A stretch of 64,000 nucleotides of DNA. Origin: DASRIA01 sp963768885. Its GTDB lineage: Bacteria > Actinomycetota > Thermoleophilia > Solirubrobacterales > JBBDJG01. The stretch covers positions 1,302,001 through 1,366,000 of the forward strand of contig CAVYJN010000006.1 of assembly GCA_963768885.1 (NCBI GenBank), given 5' to 3'. The notes beneath the pieces are model-generated. The model was not told the origin of the DNA and made no database searches. It worked only from the letters and a program-made list of their open reading frames with translations. This document shows positions 29,713 through 38,483 of the stretch, in pieces. How positions within the stretch are numbered: position 1 is the stretch's first letter; each line of letters opens with the position of its first letter. Both the position numbers and the translations under genes were made by a program.

Positions 29713-30705
29713 CTAGAGCTGTGCGGCGATCTCGGCCCGCAGGAACTCGACGAGCTCCTCGCGCGTGCGGGTCGTCGAGAACCCCGCGGCCTGCCGGTGG
29801 CCGCCGCCGCCCTCCTTGCGGGCGATCACGCTCACGTCGACCGCGTCGGCCGACGCCCGCAGGCTCACCTTCTGCACGCCCTCCCGCCCTTCCTTGAGCT
29901 GCTCGCGCACCAGCGCCGCGACCACCGTGCCCTCGAGGGAGCGAATGTGGTCCACGATGCCCTCGGAGAAGTTCTCGTCGGCGCCCGTCTCCTCGTAGTC
30001 GGAGCGCAGGATGTACGAGATCGTGAGGCGTCCGCCGTCGTGGCGTTCCACGCGCGAGAGCACCCGGGCAAGGAGCTCCAGCTTCGCGAACGGCACGTTC
30101 TCGTAGAGCCGGCGGAAGATCTCGTGCACCTGGACCCCGTAGGCCAGCAGCTCGGCGGCCATCAGGTGGGAGGTGTGCGTCGTGTTCTCGTACTGGAACT
30201 TGCCGGTGTCGGTCACGAGGCCCACGTACAGCGCCTCCGCGAGGTTCATCGACAGCTCGACGCCGAGGTCGCGATTCAGGTCCCAGATGATCTCCGCGGT
30301 GCAGGAGGCTCCGTCCACGACGAGGTTCGCGGTGCCGAACCGCGTGTTGTCGTGGTGGTGGTCGATGTTCACGATGCGCGCGTCCTCGCGCCTCAGGAAG
30401 CTCACGGGCATGCGGTCGACGTTCCCGCAGTCGAGGAACACGATCGTGCGCTCCTCGGCGTCCGACGGCAGTTCGTGGCTGGCCCCGTCCAGCGGCATCC
30501 AGCGGTACTCGTAGGGCAGCGGGAACTCCTCGGCCGAGAGGAACATGACCGTGTCCTTGCCGAGCTCGCGCAGGATCTCGTTCATCGCGACGAGCGACCC
30601 GAGCGCGTCTCCGTCCGGGTTCTCGTGGGTGGTGAGCAGGAACTTCTCGCCGGCGCGAAGCTCGGCGAGCACCTCCTCGCGGGCGGTGGTGGTGTCGAGC
30701 GTCAC
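29713..30705 (-). CDS. nrnA: DHH/DHHA1 phosphoesterase (nanoRNase/pAp phosphatase type)
   Basis: Degrades short RNA oligonucleotides and pAp (possibly c-di-NMP linear products). DHH motifs: THENPDGDALGSL, FLDCGNVDR, NIDHHHDNTRFG (the eponymous DHH), LVTDTGKFQYENTT. C-terminal DHHA1 with the GGGGHRQAAGF RNA-binding signature. 330 residues. GTG at 30705 overlaps the rbfA stop by 4 bp, so the two are translationally coupled. It provides the last step of RNA decay next to pnp in the same block. Confidence 0.93.
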   Translation of the reverse strand: MTLDTTTAREEVLAELRAGEKFLLTTHENPDGDALGSLVAMNEILRELGKDTVMFLSAEEFPLPYEYRWMPLDGASHELPSDAEERTIVFLDCGNVDRMPVSFLRREDARIVNIDHHHDNTRFGTANLVVDGASCTAEIIWDLNRDLGVELSMNLAEALYVGLVTDTGKFQYENTTHTSHLMAAELLAYGVQVHEIFRRLYENVPFAKLELLARVLSRVERHDGGRLTISYILRSDYEETGADENFSEGIVDHIRSLEGTVVAALVREQLKEGREGVQKVSLRASADAVDVSVIARKEGGGGHRQAAGFSTTRTREELVEFLRAEIAAQL

Positions 30706-31055
30706 TGCCGTGGCTCCTCCGGATCGTCGCGAAGCAGTCGTTCTATCCGGAAACCGCGCTCGACGGTGTCGTCGTAGTGGAACTCGAGCTGCGGCGTGTT
30801 CTTCATGTGAAGCTCCGCGGCGACCCGCGACTGCAGGTAGCCGTGCGAGGACTGCAGGCCGGCGAGCGAATCCTCGCGCTCGCGTTCACCACCGAGCACG
30901 CTCACGTAGACATGGGCGTGTCGCAGGTCGTGGCTTGTGTCAACGGCGGTTACGGTCACGAAACCGATGCGCGGGTCCTTCAGGTCGTTGGTGATCGCCA
31001 CGCTCAGAACCTCACGCACAGCCTCGTTGACTCTGCGCATCCTGTCCTTGGGCAT
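30702..31055 (-). CDS. rbfA: 30S ribosome-binding factor A
   Basis: 117-residue KH-type factor for late 30S maturation and cold adaptation. Signature: RMRRVNEAVREVLSVAI, DPRIGFVTVTAVDTSHDLRHAHVYVSV, ATG at 31055. The C-terminus (LEFHYDDTVERGFRIERLL) matches the family. It lies 110 bp from the DUF503 gene, with its own candidate promoter in the gap. Confidence 0.96.
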   Translation of the reverse strand: MPKDRMRRVNEAVREVLSVAITNDLKDPRIGFVTVTAVDTSHDLRHAHVYVSVLGGEREREDSLAGLQSSHGYLQSRVAAELHMKNTPQLEFHYDDTVERGFRIERLLRDDPEEPRQ

Positions 31056-31094
31056 GGCTTATCGAAAAATGACCCCGTCCCGCTCCCTTTCTTG

Positions 31095-31127
31095 AGTATA
31101 GAAGCGCCTTTCGCCACCGCGCGCGGT
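31095..31127 (-). promoter_or_regulatory. Candidate rbfA promoter: TATACT box with upstream palindrome
   Basis: TATACT at 31100-31095 lies 40 bp before the rbfA ATG. No TTGACA-like -35 is present; instead a 12-bp palindrome ACCGCGCGCGGT (31116-31127) is centred about 24 bp upstream of the box. The promoter before rimP has the same layout. Activator-dependent transcription is possible. Confidence 0.4.
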
Positions 31128-31164
31128 ATCCCTCGCCCTGCCCGGAACGTGGGCGATCGTGATC

Positions 31165-31467
31165 TCAGTCATCGAGATCCTCGAAGGACACGAGCCGGCG
31201 CTCGATCCGCACGCCCTCCGGGAAGCGGGCGATCAGGTAGCGCTCGACCCCGTCCGCGACATGCTCCAGGTCCCCCGCCGAGCGCCCCACGAGGCCGGCG
31301 GCCAGCGTCGCGCGCTGCCACAGGTCCTGCTCCCCGACCTCGGCCACGGACGCGCCGAAGCGGCGGCTCAGCGCCGAGCGCACGGACAGCAGCTCCTTGC
31401 GTTTTCCCTTCAGGCTGCCGTTGTCGGGCAGGTGGAGGTGGATGGTGAGAGCGACCAGGAACGGCAC
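31165..31467 (-). CDS. DUF503 (YlxP-like) protein
   Basis: 100-residue protein of the DUF503 family, usually encoded beside infB and rbfA and often called YlxP. N-terminus FLVALTIHLHLPDNGSLKGK and core RKELLSVRSALSRRFGASVAEV are typical. The function is not established; the conserved neighbourhood points to ribosome or RNA biology. It lies 18 bp downstream of infB in transcription order. Confidence 0.9.
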   Translation of the reverse strand: MPFLVALTIHLHLPDNGSLKGKRKELLSVRSALSRRFGASVAEVGEQDLWQRATLAAGLVGRSAGDLEHVADGVERYLIARFPEGVRIERRLVSFEDLDD

Positions 31468-31485
31468 GGTGCGCCGTGCGTGGCG

Positions 31486-33842
31486 CTAGTCGAGCGCCCG
31501 CGCGACCTTCCTGGTCTCGTATGCCTCGATCACGTCGCCGTCCTTCTCGTCGTGGAAGTTCTCGAGCACGATCCCGCATTCGAAGCCCTCCTCGACCTCC
31601 CTCGCGTCGTCCTTGAATCGCTTGAGCGAGTCGATCGCGCCGTCGTAGACGATCGTCCCGTCGCGCACGAGCCGCACCTTTGCCGAGCGGGTGATCTTGC
31701 CCTGCACGACATGGCACCCGGCGATCGTGCCGATCCGCGACGCGCGGAACGTCTGCCGCACCTCCGCCATGCCGAGCGAGTGCTCGACCTCCTCGGGCTC
31801 GAGCATGCCCTCCATCGCGGCGCGCAGCTCCTCGGTGACCTTGTAGATCACGGTGTAGGTGCGGACCTCGACGCCCTCCTGGTCGGCGAGCGTCTTCGCC
31901 TCCGGGAGCGGGCGCACGTTGAAGCCGATGATCACGGCGCCGGACGCGGCGGCGAGCATCACGTCGGACTGGGTGATCCCGCCGACGCCGGTGTGCAAGA
32001 GGTTCAGCCCGATCTGGGCCGTCGAGATCTTGGCGAGATGGTCCTGAAGTGCCTCGAGCGATCCCGCGACGTCGGCCTTCAGCACGATGTTGAGCGCGAC
32101 GGCCTCGCCCTCCCGCACCCGGTCGAACACGTCCTCCAGGCTGACCGGCGCGGACTTGCGCCGCGCGAGCGCCTCCGTCTTGAGGCGGATCGCACGCTCG
32201 CCCGCGAGATGGCGCGCCTCGCGGTCGTTGGCGACGGCGCGCACCGGCTCGCCTGCATCCGGCCCCGAGTCGAACCCGAGCAGCTCGACCGGTTCCCCGG
32301 GCGTGGCCTGCTTGACCCGGTTCCCGAGGAAGTCGTGCATCGCGCGCACGCGGCCCGAGTGGGCGCCGGCCACGAGCGCGTCGCCGGTCCTGAGCGTCCC
32401 GCGCTGGACGAGCACAGTGACCACGGGGCCACGGCCCGGGTCGAGGCGCGACTCGATCACGGTGCCGCTCCCGGGTGCGTCCTCGTTCGCCTTCAGCTCC
32501 TCGACCTCTGATACCAGCAAGATCATGTCGAGCAGGTTGTCGAGGCCATCCTTGGTCTTCGCGGACACATCGCAGAAGATCGTGTCCCCGCCCCATTCCT
32601 CGGGCGTGAAACCCTGGCCGCCGAGCTCGCCGCGGACGCGCTCGGGCTGCGCCCCCTCCTTGTCGATCTTGTTGACCGCGATCACGATCGGGACCCCCGC
32701 GGCCTTGGCGTGGTCGATCGCCTCGGTCGTCTGCGGCATCACGCCGTCGTCGGCGGCCACCACGATCACCGCGATGTCGGTCACCTTGGCGCCGCGGGCG
32801 CGCATCGCCGTGAAAGCCTCGTGGCCCGGCGTGTCCAGGAAGGTCACGATCCGGTCGCCGTGATGCACCTGGTAGGCGCCGATGTGCTGGGTGATCCCCC
32901 CGGCCTCACCGGCGACGACCTCGGTCTCCCGGATCGCATCGAGGAGGGACGTCTTCCCGTGGTCGACGTGGCCCATGATGGTCACGACCGGCGGCCGGTC
33001 GGTGAGATCGGCCTCGGAGTCGTCGAACGCCGGCTCGGCCGTGTCGTCCGCCGCCGCGCGCACGACCTCGATCTTCTTGTCGAACTCCTCGGCGAGGACG
33101 CCGATCGCCTCGTCGGAGAGGGTCTGCGTGATCGAGGCCATCTCGCCCAGCTGCATGAGCTTCTTGATGATGTCCGACACCTGGATGCCGAAGTGCTCGG
33201 CGACGTCACGTACGGTCGCGCCGGACGGGATCCGGATCGCCTCCGGCTCGACCAGCGCGGTGCTCTGGCCGGACTCGCTCGGCTCGGGCGGCGGAGCGCC
33301 GCGGCCACGGCTGCGCCGGCGCCTTTGCGGCGGCGGCGGGTGCGGCGCCTGACGGCGTGAGGCCTGGGAATCGATGACGACGCGCCTGCGGCGCCCGCCG
33401 CCGCCGCCGCCGGGCGACCCTGCGGAGGGCCCGGCCGTTGCGGGCGCGGAGCGGGCTGCTGGCCGCCGGGTTTGCCCTGCGCGGGCGGGCGCTGGCCGCC
33501 CTGGGGCTGTCCGCCCTGCTGCGGGCGCTGGGGCTGAGCGGGCTGCTGGCGTGGCGCCGGAGCGGGCTTGGGCTGCCCGGGAGGCGGCGAGGCCTGCTGC
33601 TTGGGCTTCGGGGGCGCACCGTCGCTCGCGGGCTTGGCCGGGGCGGGCTTTGCTGCGGCGGGAGCCGGAGCGCCCGCCTTGCCGTTGCCGGCGCCGCCGG
33701 AGAGCACGCGCGTCGCGTCCGCCTCGTCGACGGTGGAGGCGGCGGCCTTCACCTCGATTCCGCCGGCACGCAGGGCGGCGATCAGGTCCTTGCTGGAGAC
33801 CCCCTTCTCCTTGGCTATCTCGTAGACGCGCTTCTTGGCCAT
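31486..33842 (-). CDS. infB: Translation initiation factor IF-2 (frame-broken in the linker)
   Basis: GTPase that brings initiator tRNA to the ribosome. ATG at 33842 gives the IF2_N domain (KKRVYEIAKEKGVSSKDL). A long Pro/Ala/Gln-rich linker follows. The frame shifts near 33400, after about residue 145, and the rest is intact from 33180. G-domain: G1 GHVDHGKT, G3 DTPGHEAF, G4 NKID. C-terminal domains are complete (VVQGKITRSAKVRLVRDG, ending KVARALD). Length is 3n+2. The break sits in a very GC-rich low-complexity region, which favours sequence error. Roughly 785 residues. nusA ends 10 bp upstream. Confidence 0.95.
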
Positions 33843-33852
33843 AGAGCTCCGG

Positions 33853-35332
33853 TCAACGCTCCTCTTCGGTTCCGGCGGCGGCAGGCTCGGCCGGCTGCTC
33901 GGCCTCGGGCTGCCCGGCCTCGGCGGGCTGCTCGACCTCGGCGGGTTGCTCGGCCGGCTCCTCGGCGACCTCGGCCGGCGCCGGCTCGGCGACCGCCTCC
34001 ACCGGCTCGGCGCCGGACTCGGCCGGCGCTGCCTCGTCGGCCGTCGGCGTCGGCGGCATCTCCGTTCTGCGCGGCAGGCGCGAGCTCGTCGCCCTCCTGG
34101 TGCTCCAGCGCCTGGTGGGCGGGCAGGCCGCAGTAGCGAGAACCCGGCAGCGCCGCGTTCGGACAGCGCTTGCCGGTGCTCAGCACCGCGTGACAGCGAC
34201 CGGTGACCTCTTCCTCCTGGTCGTAGCCCATCTCCGCCTCCTCGGCGGCAAACTCGGTCTCGGACTTGATGTCCACGCGCCAGCCGGTGAGCCTGGCCGC
34301 GAGCCGCGCGTTCTGGCCCTCCTTGCCGATCGCCAGCGAGAGCTGGTCGTCGGGGACCACGACGGTCGCCTGCTTGTTCTCGTCGTCGACGAGCACCTCG
34401 CGCACGCGCGCGGGCGAGAGCGCCTTCGCGACGAAGCGGGCGGGCTCGTCGTTGTAGGGGATGATGTCGATCTTCTCGCCGCGCAGCTCGGAGACGACCA
34501 TGCGCACCCGCGAGCCGCGCGGGCCCACACAGGCTCCGACCGGGTCGACCCCGTCGGCATGCGAGATCACGGCGATCTTCGAGCGGTAGCCCGGCTCGCG
34601 CGCCACGTTCACGATCTCGACCAGCGCGTCGGCCACCTCGGGCACCTCGAGCTCGAACAGCTTCTTGATCAGCTCGGGACTGCGGCGGGAGACGATGATG
34701 CTCGGCCCCTTGGTGCTCGACGAGACCTCGGTGATCACCGCCTTCACGCGCATCCCGTGGTCGTAGCGCTCGTTGTCGACCTGCTCGGACTTCGGGAGCA
34801 GCGCCTCGACGCGCTCGCGCAGCTGCACGAGCGTGTAGCGCGAGTCCGACTGCTGGATGATCCCCGTGATCAGCTCGTTCACGCGGTCCTGGTACTCCTC
34901 GAACATCATGTCGCGCTCGGCCTCACGGATGCGCTGGAGGATCACCTGCTTCGCGGTCTGCGCCGCGATCCGGCCGAAGTCGGTCGGCGTGACGTCGCGG
35001 CTGCCGATCTGGTCGCCGTACTCCGCGAGCTTCTCGAGGTCGATCTCGGGCTCCTCGGGCTCTCTCAGCTCGCCGGTCTCGGGGTCGATCGTGCGCTCCT
35101 CCTCGATCGCCTCCTTCACGAGCTTCTCCTCGAGCTCGGGCGGGACGAGCAACTCGAAGACGCGGAAGTCCGCGGTGTTGCGGTCCATGTCGACGCGCGC
35201 GTACTTGGCGGCGCCCGGGGTCTTCTTGTAGGCGGAGAGCAGCGCGTCCTCGAGCGCGAGCATCAGCTTCTCTGCCGAGATGCCCTTCTCTTTCTCCAGC
35301 GTGTGGACGGCCTCAACGATCTCCTTGGTCAC
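33853..35332 (-). CDS. nusA: Transcription factor NusA with a C-terminal Cys/His motif (one frameshift near the end)
   Basis: Controls pausing, termination and antitermination. GTG at 35332 follows GGGGAGG. N-terminal domain VTKEIVEAVHTLEKEKG; S1 domain about 135-200; two KH domains (GPRGSRVRMVVSELRGEKID and IGKEGQNARLAARLTGW). After the KH domains, at about 375-405, lies C-x9-C-x10-C-x4-H (GRCHAVLSTGKRC ... SRYCGLPAH), which looks like a small zinc site. The acidic Glu/Ala/Pro tail is in a shifted frame after AQNG near 34050; it ends TEEER at 33853. Length 3n+1 agrees with one inserted base. rimP overlaps by GTGA. Confidence 0.95.
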
Positions 35333-35841
35333 GAAGTCCTCCCCGTGGTGCGAATGTCGGCGTCGGGAGCCAGGTTGGAGCGCCGGATCCGCTGGTGCGG
35401 GATGCGGATCGTCCCCCAGGCGCCGGCGAGCGTGATGCCCTCGTCGTCGGCGCCGATCAGCTCGCCCTTGAAGTCCTTGCGCCCCTCGATCTCCACGAGC
35501 GTGCGCACACGCACGCGCCGTCCGAGATAGCGGCGGTAGTGATCGAGCTTGGTCAGGGGCCGCTCCGGGCCCGGCGAGGAGACCTCGACGCCGTAGTCGG
35601 CCAGCAGGTCGCGCAGGTGGTTCGTGACGCGTGCGCACAGCTCGAGGTCCACCCCGCCGGGGTGATCCACGAAGATCCGCAGGATCGGGGATCGCCGGGA
35701 TCCCGCCAGCTCGACGGCGAGCACGTCGACCTCGGGCTCGACGGAAGCGAGCCGCGCCTCGACCTGCTCCCGGAGCTCGGCGGCGGGGAGCGGCGTCGCG
35801 CGCTCCTGCTTCGTCTGTGCGTTGGCATTGGGTCGTGTCAT
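35329..35841 (-). CDS. rimP: Ribosome maturation factor RimP
   Basis: Assists early 30S subunit assembly. 170 residues. ATG at 35841 is chosen because the residues before it (from 35880) overlap a terminator hairpin. N-terminal domain with VDVLAVELAG and ILRIFVDHPGGVDLELC; SPGPERPLTKLDHYRRYLGRRV is a RimP signature; the C-terminal SH3-like domain ends RSNLAPD. Stop and nusA start overlap (GTGA), giving the classical rimP-nusA-infB order. ylxR and ylxQ, often found between nusA and infB, are absent. Confidence 0.94.
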   Translation of the reverse strand: MTRPNANAQTKQERATPLPAAELREQVEARLASVEPEVDVLAVELAGSRRSPILRIFVDHPGGVDLELCARVTNHLRDLLADYGVEVSSPGPERPLTKLDHYRRYLGRRVRVRTLVEIEGRKDFKGELIGADDEGITLAGAWGTIRIPHQRIRRSNLAPDADIRTTGRTS

Positions 35842-35857
35842 TCGGGTCTGTTGTCGC

Positions 35858-35882
35858 AAAAAAAGTGGGCGGAGGCCCACTT
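35858..35882 (-). terminator. Intrinsic terminator or attenuator before rimP
   Basis: On the minus strand an 8-bp stem AAGTGGGC/GCCCACTT with a 4-nt loop is followed by seven T residues, 17 nt before the rimP ATG. It may end dtd transcripts that pass the 35949-35968 palindrome, or act as a leader attenuator on the rimP-nusA-infB mRNA, given that a TATACT box lies just upstream. Leader attenuation of rimP operons is known in some bacteria; here it is inferred. Confidence 0.7.
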
Positions 35883-35932
35883 CGAAGGAGCAGCCGGGAG
35901 GCCGCAGGTCTCCTGCAAAATCAGAACACAGA

Positions 35933-35968
35933 AGTATAGCGGCGCTCCGAGCGCTCCCGGGAGCGCTC
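35933..35968 (-). promoter_or_regulatory. Candidate rimP promoter: TATACT box plus 20-bp palindrome
   Basis: TATACT at 35938-35933 has no TTGACA-like -35. A perfect 20-bp palindrome (GAGCGCTCCC and complement, 35949-35968) is centred 23 bp upstream of the box and begins 2 bp after the dtd stop. It could be an operator over the -35 region or a hairpin for dtd; the same spacing at rbfA favours a shared regulator. Confidence 0.45.
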
Positions 35969-35970
35969 GC

Positions 35971-36408
35971 TCACGCCTCCACGAGCAGTGTCACGGGGCC
36001 TTCGTTGACCAGCTCCACGGCCATCCGAGCCCCGAAGCGCCCCCTGCCGACGCGCACGCCGCATGCTTCGAGCTCGCGGCAGAAGCTGCCGTAGAGACGT
36101 TCGCCGCTCTCCGGGTCCGCCGCCTCGGTGAAGCTCGGGCGCAGGCCCCGGCGGGTGTCCCCGTAGAGGGTGAACTGGCTGATGCAGAGCGCACCGCCGC
36201 CGACGTCCAGCAGCGAGCGGTCCATGCGTCCGTCGCCACCGTCGAACACCCTCAGCTTGGCGACCTTCGCGGCGAGCCTGGCGGCCTGCTCATCGGCATC
36301 GCCCTCCCCCACGCCCAGCAGCACGACCAGTCCGGTGCCGATCTCACCGAGGACCTCGCCGTCGACGGAAACGCGCGCCGAGCTGACGCGCTGGATCAGG
36401 GCCCTCAA
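35971..36408 (-). CDS. dtd: D-aminoacyl-tRNA deacylase
   Basis: Removes D-amino acids and glycine from mischarged tRNA. 145 residues, the usual length. N-terminus MRALIQRVSSARVSVDGE; cross-subunit SQFTLYGDTRRGLRPSF; substrate pocket motif NEGPVT (about 135-140) supplying the Gly-cisPro. ATG at 36408. It is followed by a TPR-protein gene upstream in transcription, with 43 bp between. Confidence 0.95.
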   Translation of the reverse strand: MRALIQRVSSARVSVDGEVLGEIGTGLVVLLGVGEGDADEQAARLAAKVAKLRVFDGGDGRMDRSLLDVGGGALCISQFTLYGDTRRGLRPSFTEAADPESGERLYGSFCRELEACGVRVGRGRFGARMAVELVNEGPVTLLVEA

Positions 36409-36451
36409 ATGCGCCGGCGGCCGTCGGCCGTCGGCGGACGGCGGACCGAAC

Positions 36452-36814
36452 TCAAGCCACCCTCAACCGATCGCGGTACAGCCGGTAATCCGTCCTGTCG
36501 GGCCGCATCCCGACCGCAAGCGACAGATGGCGGCTCGCCGCGCGCCTGTCGCCGAGCTTCTCGAGCGACCGGCCCAGGCAGAAGTGGGCATAGTCGTTTG
36601 CCGGGTTCCGCTCCACCACGGCGGCGAACTCGCCGGCCGCATGGCGGTAGCGGCCGCTGCGGAAGTACGCGCGCCCCAGCGCCTCGCGGATCGAGGTCTT
36701 GTCGGGCTCCAGTCGCTTGGCCTTCTCGAGCGGCACCGTGGCCTGCGCCCAATGGCTGTCCTCGATCAGGGAGAGACCGCGCTGGAACAGGTCGTATGCC
36801 TCGTGGTCGCTCAC
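36452..36814 (-). CDS. Small TPR-repeat protein
   Basis: 120 residues forming about three tetratricopeptide repeats: AYDLFQRGLSLIEDSHWAQA, ALGRAYFRSGRYRHAAGEFA, AHFCLGRSLEKLGDRRAASR. Such proteins are scaffolds for protein contacts; the partner is unknown. GTG at 36814 overlaps the coaBC stop (GTGA). No signal peptide or membrane helix, so it is probably cytoplasmic. Confidence 0.75.
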   Translation of the reverse strand: MSDHEAYDLFQRGLSLIEDSHWAQATVPLEKAKRLEPDKTSIREALGRAYFRSGRYRHAAGEFAAVVERNPANDYAHFCLGRSLEKLGDRRAASRHLSLAVGMRPDRTDYRLYRDRLRVA

Positions 36815-38076
36815 GGCTTGGGCTCCCGCGGCTTGGCCCGCTCACCGGTGCGCATCTCCTGCACGAAGTCGAGGACCCGCGCCGCCACGTCCTCCTTGGA
36901 GCTGCGCGGCACGTGCAGCTCGCCGGCGCGCCCGAGGATCACCACCTCGTTCTGATCGGAGTCGAAGCCGATGTCCGGACGCGAGATGTCGTTCACGACG
37001 ATGGCGTCGAGTCCCTTGCGGGCGAGCTTGTCCTTTGCCCGTCCCAGTGCCTCGGGGCCGTGCTCGGCGGCGAAGCCGACGATCAGCTGTCCCTCGCGGC
37101 GCATGCCGGCCGCCTCCGCGAGCACGTCCGACGTCGCGACGAGGTCGACCGTGAGCGACTCGCGGCCCTCCTTGGAGAGCTTGTCGTCGATCGGCCGCTC
37201 CGGCCGGAAGTCGGCGACCGCCGCTGCCATCAGCAGCAGGTCGGTCTGCTCGAAGCGCCCGAGCGTGGCGTCGCGCAGCTCCGCCGCGGTCCGCACCGGC
37301 ACATATGAGACACCCGGTGTCCGGTCGAGCGTGGTGTTGGCGGCGATCACGGTGACCGCGGCGCCGCGGCGCGCCGCCTCGGCGGCAAGCGCGAATCCCA
37401 TCCGCCCGCTGGAGCGATTGCCGACGAACCGCACGGAGTCGAGGGGCTCCCGTGTTCCACCGGCCGTCACCAGTACCCGCATGCCGTCGAGCGGCCGCGG
37501 AGCGCCGCCGGCCACCATCTCGATCGCCTCCAGGATCGCGGCCGGCTCTGCGAGCCGGCCGATCCCCCACTCTCCGCGGGAGGCGAGCTGGCCGGTGCCC
37601 GGCTCGACGATGTGCACGCCCCGCGCGCGCAGGGTCTCCAGGTTCGCCTGGGTGGCCGGGTGCTCGTACATCCGGTTGTTCATCGCCGGAGCGACCAGCA
37701 CAGGCGCCGCCGAGGCCAGATACGCGGTGGTCAGGAGGTTGTCGGCCTGCCCCGTCGCGAGCTTGGCGATCGTGTTCGCGGTCGCGGGCGCGACGCAGTA
37801 GGCGTCACAGCGGGCGGCCACCTCGAGATGGCTGATCGGGTAGTGGTCGGGAAGGGTCTCGCCCGGGTACGCGCCCCGCGCGGGGTCGCGCTCGAGCTCG
37901 TCGACCAGCACGGGCGCGCCGGTGATGCCCTCGAAGGTCGCGCTGCCCACGAAACGCAGCGAGTCCCGCGTCTGGATGACCCGCAGGGCATGGCCTGCCT
38001 TCACGGCGAGGCGCGCAAGCTCGACCGCCTTGTAGGCGGAGATGCCGCCACTCGTGCCCAGCAGAATCCTTGCCAT
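36811..38076 (-). CDS. coaBC: Bifunctional phosphopantothenoylcysteine synthetase/decarboxylase
   Basis: Two steps of coenzyme A synthesis. N-terminal CoaC decarboxylase: LLGTSGGISAYKAVELAR, catalytic His in YPISHLEVA, PAMNNRMYEHPA, FMN-binding. C-terminal CoaB ligase: VLVTAGGTREPLDSVRFVGN, SSGRMG, and KLSKEG-type Lys motif (DDKLSKEGRESL). 421 residues, ATG at 38076. It lies downstream of rpoZ in transcription order, separated by a structured repeat (38123-38195). Confidence 0.96.
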   Translation of the reverse strand: MARILLGTSGGISAYKAVELARLAVKAGHALRVIQTRDSLRFVGSATFEGITGAPVLVDELERDPARGAYPGETLPDHYPISHLEVAARCDAYCVAPATANTIAKLATGQADNLLTTAYLASAAPVLVAPAMNNRMYEHPATQANLETLRARGVHIVEPGTGQLASRGEWGIGRLAEPAAILEAIEMVAGGAPRPLDGMRVLVTAGGTREPLDSVRFVGNRSSGRMGFALAAEAARRGAAVTVIAANTTLDRTPGVSYVPVRTAAELRDATLGRFEQTDLLLMAAAVADFRPERPIDDKLSKEGRESLTVDLVATSDVLAEAAGMRREGQLIVGFAAEHGPEALGRAKDKLARKGLDAIVVNDISRPDIGFDSDQNEVVILGRAGELHVPRSSKEDVAARVLDFVQEMRTGERAKPREPKP

Positions 38077-38122
38077 TACGTGTGCCCTCGGCCATTAAAC
38101 CGGGATGTCGGCCTCTGAGCCA

Positions 38123-38195
38123 AATATCTAGGCGGCTTCGCCGCCACCTAAAGTCCCGAGAGTCCCGCTACGCGGGCCTCCTGACCCAATATCTA
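38123..38195. repeat. Structured repeat element A (AATATCTAG-flanked double hairpin)
   Basis: Between coaBC and rpoZ. AATATCTAG (38123-38131) is followed by a GGCGGC-TTC-GCCGCC hairpin (38131-38145), ACCTAAAGTC, a second hairpin CCCGC-TAC-GCGGG (38164-38176), and another AATATCTAG (38187-38195). The first 33 nt are identical, in reverse complement, to 61561-61593. The last copy contains the rpoZ stop codon. Two copies share the first hairpin exactly but keep the second only in shape. REP-like element or structured RNA; also possibly terminates rpoZ transcription. Confidence 0.65.
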
Positions 38196-38423
38196 GACAC
38201 GGTAGCGCGAGTTGATCTTGCCCTGCGCGACCTCTTCGAGCGCGATCGTGAGGTAGTTCTTCGAAGGCGTGTCCACCATCGGCGGCGGGAACTCCTCGAA
38301 AACTCCCTCGCCGAGCGTGTGGTAGTAGTTGTTGATCTGCCGCGCACGCTTGGCAGCCACGATCACGGCCGCGTAGTGGGAGTCGACGTGTTCGAGCAGC
38401 GTGTCGATGCGGGGATAGATCAA
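38193..38423 (-). CDS. rpoZ: RNA polymerase omega subunit
   Basis: 76 residues that stabilise beta-prime in RNA polymerase. Start TTG at 38423 has an excellent ribosome-binding site (AGGAGG, 4-nt spacing). Characteristic RIDTLLEHVDSHYAAVIVAAKRARQIN, split by the usual loop, then KNYLTIALEEVAQGKI. The gmk-rpoZ-coaBC order is highly conserved in actinobacteria. The TAG stop lies inside a dispersed AATATCTAG motif. Confidence 0.93.
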   Translation of the reverse strand: MIYPRIDTLLEHVDSHYAAVIVAAKRARQINNYYHTLGEGVFEEFPPPMVDTPSKNYLTIALEEVAQGKINSRYRV

Positions 38424-38483
38424 AAGTCCTCCTGTCGGGTCGGCCGGGAGCCCGATTCTACCTGAGGCCCCAGGAGGCCCCTT

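Noticed and set aside
28865..30777. Large plus-strand frame across truB and nrnA
   Set aside because: Antisense to two conserved genes; no domains or ribosome-binding site.
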